NCBI RefSeq assembly: GCF_017916505.1
Contig: NZ_JAFMSZ010000002.1
Location: 372,001-436,000, forward strand
Origin: Naasia sp. SYSU D00057
GTDB taxonomy: Bacteria; Actinomycetota; Actinomycetes; Actinomycetales; Microbacteriaceae
Direction: 5' to 3'
Length of the DNA: 64,000 nt
In this document: piece by piece, positions 58,892 to 64,000 of the stretch
Numbering within the stretch: position 1 is the stretch's first letter
Layout of the letters: each line of letters starts with the position of its first letter
Notes under the pieces: generated by a model
What the model was told of the DNA's origin: nothing
The model's database searches: none
What the model saw: the letters and a program-made list of their open reading frames with translations, nothing else
Made by a program: the position numbers and the translations under genes

Positions 58892-59965
58892 TCACCAGAC
58901 CATGACGGCGGACTGGCCCGACTCCCACGAGTAGTAGAGCCGAACGCGGACGACGTAGCGCCGGCCGGCGAACAGCTTGACCTTGACGAGCGCGTTCCGC
59001 TCCTCGCCGCCGTCGTCGTCGCCCGCGAGGTAGCGCAGCTCGCCCTCCACCTCCTCGAACAGCACGAGCACGACATCCGAGGAGCCGAAGGTGCCGATGC
59101 TGTACTCGCGGCTCGCGTCCGGCCGGAACTCCGCGTCGAACTGCTCCGTCGGCTGCAGCGACAGGGGCACCGAGACGAAGGGCTGCAGCACCGCCATGGT
59201 CCCTCCGGCCTGTCCCGGGTACCAGGTGCGGATGTACTCCTTGTCGGCCTCGGACAGGGTCCCCGGCGGGTAGATGCCGTTCTGGTACTGCTCGGGCGAG
59301 AGCACCAGGCCACCCGGGAACTCGTACTCCATGACCGAGTTCGGGTCCCAGTTCGAGCCGGTGACCTCACCCGGCGACAGCTTCTGCAGCACGTTGCGGT
59401 AGACGGTGTCGCGGTCCCAGTTGTTCGGCGGGCCGCCGAGGTAGGAGTACACCGCCTCCTCGTCCCAGACGATGCCGGCGTTCGGGTTCTGGTGCTCGTG
59501 CGGCATCCCGAACGCGTGCCCGAGCTCGTGCAGCGCGGTCGTGCGGCCGTAGGGCGACGTGAGGTCCCAGCCGAAGTTCATGGTCCGCTCGGTCACGCCG
59601 ATCTCCAGGCAGTCGCGGCCGATGTACGACCACGATCCGTCGCCCTGCCGGAAGCCGATGCGCAGCTCCGACTCGGACGCCTGCGCGACCTCCTCGAAGA
59701 CGAGCCCGATGCCGAGCGCCTTCCACTCGGCGAAGGCGTCGCGCACCGCCTGCTGCTGGTCGGCGCCGCCGGGATCGGTGTCGATGAAGCAGTAGTGCAG
59801 CACCGTGCCGTTGACCCACTGGCTCCGTCCCCGGATGAGCGCCTCGTACCGGTCCGCGGGCATGCCGGGACGGGCGGGCGGCAGCGCGCGGGGCTTGAGC
59901 ACGCAGTAGCGCAGCTCGTCCTGCTCGTGGCGCGGTCCCGTGGTGCCGGGCTGGTCATCGGACAT
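58892..59965 (-). CDS. Astacin/matrixin-like zinc metalloprotease without signal peptide
   Basis: The 357-residue protein has the metzincin zinc site HELGHAFGMPH (His146, Glu147, His150, His156) and a Met-turn SVMEYEFP (Met212), so the catalytic domain spans about 45-250. A C-terminal beta-rich domain (about 255-357) resembles bacterial pre-peptidase-type domains (YSIGTFGSSDVVLVLFEEVEGELRYLAGDDDGGEERNALVKVKL). No signal peptide is visible, which is odd for the family. The ATG has a GAGGGAG site. It lies in an accessory block among repair genes. Confidence 0.85.
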   Translation of the reverse strand: MSDDQPGTTGPRHEQDELRYCVLKPRALPPARPGMPADRYEALIRGRSQWVNGTVLHYCFIDTDPGGADQQQAVRDAFAEWKALGIGLVFEEVAQASESELRIGFRQGDGSWSYIGRDCLEIGVTERTMNFGWDLTSPYGRTTALHELGHAFGMPHEHQNPNAGIVWDEEAVYSYLGGPPNNWDRDTVYRNVLQKLSPGEVTGSNWDPNSVMEYEFPGGLVLSPEQYQNGIYPPGTLSEADKEYIRTWYPGQAGGTMAVLQPFVSVPLSLQPTEQFDAEFRPDASREYSIGTFGSSDVVLVLFEEVEGELRYLAGDDDGGEERNALVKVKLFAGRRYVVRVRLYYSWESGQSAVMVW

Positions 59966-60119
59966 GTCGCACTCCCTCGGTCGGTGCTGCGGACGCTACC
60001 CGGGGCCGCCGACGGCCCCCGCGGCGACGCCACCCTAGACCCGGGCCCTGCGGCACCTCCATGGACCTCCGGCCTTGACAGCGTGCCGCCCCTTCCTCAG
60101 CCGGCATGCCCGGAGCAGG

Positions 60120-61010
60120 ATGTTCGCCGTGCCTTCCGGAACAGCTCACAGGGCCGAGGCGGTCCTCTTCGACGGGTCGCGGATCCCGTTCACCGTGGCG
60201 GGGAACGGGCCGGCGGTGCTCCTCCCCGTCCGGGTCGAGCCGTTCGAGGAGGCGGCGGCCACGACGCTGCGCGCGTGGGGCGGCGACCCGGACCTCGGGC
60301 CCGCCCTGGTCGCGGCGCTGGCGCAGGGCTTCACGGTGGTGGCCGCGGACTACGAGGGTCACCGCATGGCGACCCCGGCCGAGGGCGGCCTCGTGCCGGA
60401 CGCCCTCGCATCCGACCTGCTCGCGATCGCGGACGCGGCGGGCGCCTCGTCGTTCGCCTACTACGGCTACTCCTGGCTCGCGGTCGCCGGGCTGCAGCTC
60501 GCGATCCGCACCGACCGCCTGTGGGCGCTGGCAATGGGCGGATATCCGCCGGTGGACGGGCCGTACGCGGCGATGCTCGCCGTCACCCGCGCCGCCCACG
60601 AGAAGGCCCTCGCCCCGACGCCCCCGCCGCCGATCGAGGCGGTCGAGCCCGGGGACTGGGACGCCGCGGGCGTGGGCGCCGGCGCCGACGTGACCGGGCA
60701 GTTCGTCGCGCTCTACGAGCACCTGCAGGGCTTCGACGACCGCGCCGCCGCGCTCAGCCTCCGCATCCCGCGGCTGGCCTTCGCCGGGGACGCCGACGAC
60801 ATCGCCTACGGGGAGGGCTGGGGCGACACGGTGGTGCGCATCGCGGAGCCGCTCGCGCGGACCCGGGCGGAGCTGGAGGCGGCGGGATGGGAGGTCGAAG
60901 TGCTGCCCGGCCTCGACCATCTGGGTGCGATGCACAGCGCCGCCGTGCTGCCGGTGCTGGCGCCGTGGCTCGACAGGCATCGCCCCGATCCCGCGACCAC
61001 CGACGGGTGA
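60120..61010 (+). CDS. Alpha/beta-hydrolase-fold protein
   Basis: The 296-residue protein starts with a strand pair (RIPFTVAGNGPAVLLPV), has the cap/lid region, a nucleophile-elbow-like YYGYSWLAVAG (Ser followed by Trp; the usual fifth small residue is Leu), RIPRLAFAGDADDIAYGEGWG with the acid, and LPGLDHLGAMHS with the His. Substrate unknown. The ATG at 60120 has a GAGCAGG sequence upstream; a GTG three codons later is 7 nt after CAGGAT and is an equally possible leaderless start. Confidence 0.78.
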   Translation: MFAVPSGTAHRAEAVLFDGSRIPFTVAGNGPAVLLPVRVEPFEEAAATTLRAWGGDPDLGPALVAALAQGFTVVAADYEGHRMATPAEGGLVPDALASDLLAIADAAGASSFAYYGYSWLAVAGLQLAIRTDRLWALAMGGYPPVDGPYAAMLAVTRAAHEKALAPTPPPPIEAVEPGDWDAAGVGAGADVTGQFVALYEHLQGFDDRAAALSLRIPRLAFAGDADDIAYGEGWGDTVVRIAEPLARTRAELEAAGWEVEVLPGLDHLGAMHSAAVLPVLAPWLDRHRPDPATTDG

Positions 61011-61127
61011 CGAATCAAGGAGATCCGGGCCCCGGCGACGGGGTCCATGCGGATCCCGGCGGTTCCTTGGCCGGATCCCCTTGAGTCGTCACACCCCTGC
61101 AGGAGGGGCCGGCGAGAGCGCCGCGGC

Positions 61128-62156
61128 TCAGTCCCAGTTCTTGGGGTTGATGCGGCTCGGCTGCACGCGCGGAGGCTCGCCCGGCATCTTCGGGTAGTCG
61201 GGCGGGTAGGGCATCTCGCCCTGCCCGTTCGCCACGTCGCGCTCCCACCACTCGAGGAGCACGCGCAGGTCGCCCTGCCGCTCCCCCATCGTCGCCCACG
61301 CATCGCCGCGCTCGGCGACGATGCCGGGCACGGTGCGGACCGTGAAGTCGGCGGGCGTCACGTCCTCGAGGTCCTCCCAGCGGAACGGCATCGAGACGGT
61401 CGCCCCCGCGGTCGCGCGCGGGCTGTAGGCGCCGGCGATGGTGCGGTCGCGCGCGGCCTGGTTGAAGTCGACGAACACGCGCTCGCCGCGCTCCTCCTTC
61501 CACCACGCCGTCGTGACGCGGTCCGGCATCCGCCGCTCGAGCTCGCGGGCGGCCGCGATGACGGCATGGCGCACGTCGATGTAGTCCCACTCGGGGCGGA
61601 TGGGCGCGAACACGTGGATGCCCCGGTTGCCGGAGGTCTTCGGGAACGCGTCGAGCCCCGCCTCACGCAGCACCTCGCGCAGCTCGGCGGCGGCGGGCAC
61701 GGCGTCCTCGAAGCCGCGACCCGGCTGCGGGTCGAGGTCGATGCGCAGCTGGTCGGGGTGGTCGACGTCCGCCGCCCGGCTCGGCCAGGGGTGGAACACG
61801 ACCGTGTTCATCTGCACCATCCACACGAGCGCCGCGGGGTCGTCGATGACGAGCATCGGATGCTTCCGGGCGCTGGGGAAGGTGACCATCACCTCGCGGA
61901 TGAAGTCCGGCTTGCCCTTCGGCGGGTTCTTCGAGAAGAACATGTCGCCGTCGACGCCCGCGCCATAGCGCTGCAGCGCGACCGGGCGGTCGCCCACCGC
62001 ACGCACGAACGGCTCGCCGACCGCGACGACGTACTCGGCGAGCTCGAGCTTCGTGACCCCCGCCTGCGGCCAGATCACCCGGGAGGGGCTGGAGACCCGC
62101 ATCTCGAGGGGACCGTCCGGGCCCGGGACGGTCAGGGTCGTCGCCTCGCTCGCCAT
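61128..62156 (-). CDS. ligD: LigD-type DNA primase/polymerase domain protein (stand-alone)
   Basis: The 342-residue protein is an archaeo-eukaryotic primase-type polymerase as found in LigD (PolDom): RYGAGVDGDMFFSKNPP, the metal pair in RIDLDPQPGRGFED, TSGNRGIHVFAPI and RVFVDFNQAARDRTIAGAYSPRATAGA. It lacks ligase and phosphoesterase domains, as in mycobacterial PrimPolC and LigD splits. It probably fills ends in non-homologous end joining together with the LigC-type ligase. The ATG is 6 nt after a TAGGGT box. Confidence 0.92.
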   Translation of the reverse strand: MASEATTLTVPGPDGPLEMRVSSPSRVIWPQAGVTKLELAEYVVAVGEPFVRAVGDRPVALQRYGAGVDGDMFFSKNPPKGKPDFIREVMVTFPSARKHPMLVIDDPAALVWMVQMNTVVFHPWPSRAADVDHPDQLRIDLDPQPGRGFEDAVPAAAELREVLREAGLDAFPKTSGNRGIHVFAPIRPEWDYIDVRHAVIAAARELERRMPDRVTTAWWKEERGERVFVDFNQAARDRTIAGAYSPRATAGATVSMPFRWEDLEDVTPADFTVRTVPGIVAERGDAWATMGERQGDLRVLLEWWERDVANGQGEMPYPPDYPKMPGEPPRVQPSRINPKNWD

Positions 62157-62162
62157 GGCCCG

Positions 62163-62168
62163 ACCCTA
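62163..62168 (-). promoter_or_regulatory. Leaderless -10 box of the PolDom gene
   Basis: TAGGGT on the minus strand, 6 nt before ATG 62156. Confidence 0.5.
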
Positions 62169-62198
62169 CCGAACGGCCCGTCCCGGCTTCCCCTCCCG

Positions 62199-62295
62199 TC
62201 AGCAGGAACCGGACCGCTGTCCAGCAGGAACGGAACGCCCTCAGCAGGAGGAATCCGGCCACTTCTGCCTGCTGGACCTCCTGCCTTCCTGCTGG
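62199..62295. repeat. Cluster 3 of the TCAGCAGG / CCTGCTGA repeat family
   Basis: TCAGCAGG at 62199 and 62241, TCCAGCAGG at 62220, and CCTGCTGG at 62268 and 62288. The hairpin 62241-62275 resembles those of cluster 1 (AGCAGG...CCTGCTGG with an AGAA/TTCT-like inner part). It lies downstream of rplQ and upstream of the PolDom gene. As with cluster 1, a terminator with a CGCCCGCCCCC/GGGGACGGGCG core follows. Confidence 0.7.
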
Positions 62296-62344
62296 AAGTC
62301 AGGGGAGGGACCAGGAACTCCCCGGCCGCCGACGCCGGAGACGG

Positions 62345-62380
62345 CGAACCGCCCGCCCCCAGAAGGGGACGGGCGGTTCG
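62345..62380 (-). terminator. Terminator of the rpoA-rplQ operon
   Basis: CGAACCGCCCG pairs perfectly with CGGGCGGTTCG, with inner C/G pairing, 18 nt after the rplQ stop on the minus strand. Confidence 0.8.
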
Positions 62381-62398
62381 CACTGGATGCTGCGAGGA

Positions 62399-63049
62399 CT
62401 ACTTCTTGTCGTCCTCGGCCACCTCGGCGGCGTCCTGCTCGACCTCGGTCGCAGCCGGGGTCGGCTCCTCGGCGGGCGTCGGCTCGGACGTCTCGACGGC
62501 CTCGGTCGCCTCGACGGGGGCCTCGTCGGCGCCACCGGCGGCCTCGTCGACCGTCGCCTCGGACTCGGTCACCACGTCGTCCGCGGCAGCGGCGTCCGCG
62601 ACCGGAGCCTCAGCGGCGGGAGCGGCGGCCGGAGCGGCCGCGGCACCGCGGGAGCGGCGGGTCGTGGTCGGGGCGGTCGCCTTCGCCTGGAGCGGCTCGA
62701 GGACGAGCTCGATCACGGCGAGGGGCGCGTTGTCGCCCTTGCGGAAGCCGATCTTCGTGATGCGGGTGTAGCCACCCGGGCGCTCGGCGACGAGCGGCGC
62801 GATCTCGGTGAAGAGCTCGTGCACGGCGCTCTTGTCGCGGACCACGGTCAGCACGCGACGGCGCGCGTGCAGGTCGCCGCGCTTCGCGAACGTCACGAGA
62901 CGCTCGGCGAGCGGCTGAAGGCGCTTCGCCTTGGTCTCGGTCGTCGTGATCGACTTGTGGGTGAAGAGGGCCGTCGCGAGGTTCGCGAGCAGGAGGCGCT
63001 CATGCGCCGGGCCGCCCCCGAGACGGGGACCCTTGGCTGGTCTGGGCAT
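62399..63049 (-). CDS. rplQ: 50S ribosomal protein L17 with long acidic tail
   Basis: The 216-residue protein has the L17 core ([58 protein letters not shown]) in its first 125 residues. About 90 residues follow, almost entirely Ala, Glu, Thr, Val, Asp and Pro (for example [18 protein letters not shown]), ending DDKK. The tail is far longer than the E. coli protein (127 residues) and is low complexity. The gene lies 30 nt after rpoA. Confidence 0.96.
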   Translation of the reverse strand: MPRPAKGPRLGGGPAHERLLLANLATALFTHKSITTTETKAKRLQPLAERLVTFAKRGDLHARRRVLTVVRDKSAVHELFTEIAPLVAERPGGYTRITKIGFRKGDNAPLAVIELVLEPLQAKATAPTTTRRSRGAAAAPAAAPAAEAPVADAAAADDVVTESEATVDEAAGGADEAPVEATEAVETSEPTPAEEPTPAATEVEQDAAEVAEDDKK

Positions 63050-63079
63050 TGTCTATTCCTCGTGGATCAGGACCGAACG

Positions 63080-64000
63080 TCAGTTCGCGTCGTCGTCGTC
63101 GTAGCCGCTGAAGTAGTGCGCGCCGTCGAACCCGGGCACCGCGTCCTTGAGCGAGAGGCCGAGCTCGACGAGCTTGTCCTTCACCTCGTCCACGGACTTC
63201 TGACCGAAGTTGCGGATGTTCATCAGCTGCGTCTCCGAGAGGGCGACGAGCTCGCTCACCGTGTTGATGCCCTCGCGCTTGAGGCAGTTGTAGGAGCGGA
63301 CCGACAGGTCCAGGTCCTCGATCGGCATCGACAGCTCGGAGCTGAGAACGGCGTCGACCGGCGCGGGGCCGATCTCGATGCCCTCGGCGGCCGTGTTCAG
63401 CTCGCGGGCGAGGCCGAACAGCTCGGTCAGGGTGCGGCCGGCGGACGCGATCGCGTCACGCGGGCTGATGGCCGGCTTCGTCTCGACGTCGACCACGAGA
63501 CGGTCGAAGTCGGTGCGCTCACCGGCACGCGTCGCCTCGACACGGTAGGTGACCTTGAGCACCGGCGAGTAGATGGAGTCGATCGGGATCTGGCCCGCCT
63601 CCGAGAACTCGCTGCGGTTCTGCGCCGCCGACACGTAGCCGCGGCCGCGCTCGATGGTCAGCTCGAGGTCGAACTTGGCCTTGTCGTTGAGCGTCGCGAT
63701 GACGAGGTCCGGGTTGTGGATCTCCACGCCCGCCGGCGCCGAGATGTCGGCGGCGGTGACGGGGCCGGCGCTCTGCTTGCGCAGGTAGGCGGTGATCGGC
63801 TCGTCGTGCTCGCTCGAGACCACGAGGCCCTTGACGTTCAGGATGATCTCGGTGACATCCTCCTTCACGCCCGGGATGGTCGTGAACTCGTGCTGCACGC
63901 CCTCGATGCGGATGCTCGTGACCGCGGCACCCGGGATCGACGAGAGCAGCGTGCGGCGAAGGGAGTTGCCGAGGGTGTAACCGAAGCCCGGCTCGAGCGG
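63080..64000 (-). CDS. rpoA: RNA polymerase alpha subunit (N-terminus beyond window edge)
   Basis: The visible 306 codons begin inside [24 protein letters not shown], the alpha dimerisation domain, continue through the N-terminal domain and linker, and end with the C-terminal domain that contacts UP elements and activators ([45 protein letters not shown]). Only about the first 20-25 residues are missing. It precedes rplQ in the standard order. Confidence 0.96.
   Translation of the reverse strand, partial: PLEPGFGYTLGNSLRRTLLSSIPGAAVTSIRIEGVQHEFTTIPGVKEDVTEIILNVKGLVVSSEHDEPITAYLRKQSAGPVTAADISAPAGVEIHNPDLVIATLNDKAKFDLELTIERGRGYVSAAQNRSEFSEAGQIPIDSIYSPVLKVTYRVEATRAGERTDFDRLVVDVETKPAISPRDAIASAGRTLTELFGLARELNTAAEGIEIGPAPVDAVLSSELSMPIEDLDLSVRSYNCLKREGINTVSELVALSETQLMNIRNFGQKSVDEVKDKLVELGLSLKDAVPGFDGAHYFSGYDDDDAN

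Noticed and set aside
60075-60080. TTGACA before the alpha/beta hydrolase as a -35 box
   Set aside because: No -10 box lies at 16-19 bp; the only nearby -10-like CAGGAT is 35 bp away.

Overview
The window is about 64 kb of very GC-rich DNA from an actinobacterium. Gene content and order (guaB3 beside guaB, an Lsr2-type nucleoid protein, HspR and HrcA sites on an hsp20 gene, DUF6350 and DUF3817 membrane proteins, the glmS-acpS-alr-tsaE-tsaB-rimI-tsaD block, and rpoA-rplQ with truA-rplM-rpsI-glmM) suggest the Microbacteriaceae. I infer that family from gene content and did not test it. I see no rRNA, tRNA, CRISPR array, prophage or complete insertion sequence. The window opens inside a ROK kinase gene and closes inside rpoA.

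Layout. 0-6.2 kb: a one-directional sugar operon (ROK repressor, lipoprotein binding protein, two permeases, NagZ hexosaminidase, ROK kinase), probably for aminosugar or cell-wall sugar uptake and recycling. 6.2-9.5 kb: hsp20 under both CIRCE and HAIR operators, icd, a GNAT gene and an alkyltransferase-like gene. 9.5-14.7 kb: a heterodimeric ABC exporter preceded by a 33-codon ORF, then a membrane-anchored DDAH-like enzyme. 15-20.5 kb: purH, purN, a DUF6350 protein and sucCD. 20.7-26.2 kb: lsr2, a tyrosine phosphatase with a tiny coupled leader ORF, ypeA, pcrA and two membrane proteins. 26.2-35.3 kb: guaA, guaB3 and guaB with SURF1, glpD and an AbiEi/nuclease-like gene flanked by direct repeats. 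35.5-42.5 kb: a Liv-type amino-acid ABC transporter and rarD. 42.6-55.4 kb: groES, a methyltransferase, four small membrane proteins, the tRNA t6A genes tsaD/B/E, alr, acpS, glmS, coaA, glmM, rpsI and rplM. 55.4-64 kb: truA, then an accessory block (ATP-dependent ligase, photolyase, metalloprotease, hydrolase, LigD-type polymerase) lying between truA and rplQ-rpoA.

Two themes run through the window. Many genes begin with GTG or ATG exactly 6-7 nt after a TANNNT -10 box and lack a Shine-Dalgarno sequence, so leaderless transcription looks common; other genes are joined by ATGA or GTGA overlaps. Intergenic space also holds several families of inverted repeats. The main ones are a TCAGCAGG/CCTGCTGA family in three clusters, a 60-bp palindromic element present once on each side of the AbiEi-like gene, and a 24-bp perfect inverted repeat after guaA. 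The features I think most deserve follow-up are these repeats, the ATT start of guaA, the two small translated-looking ORFs, and the fusions in the LivH-like and DDAH-like proteins.
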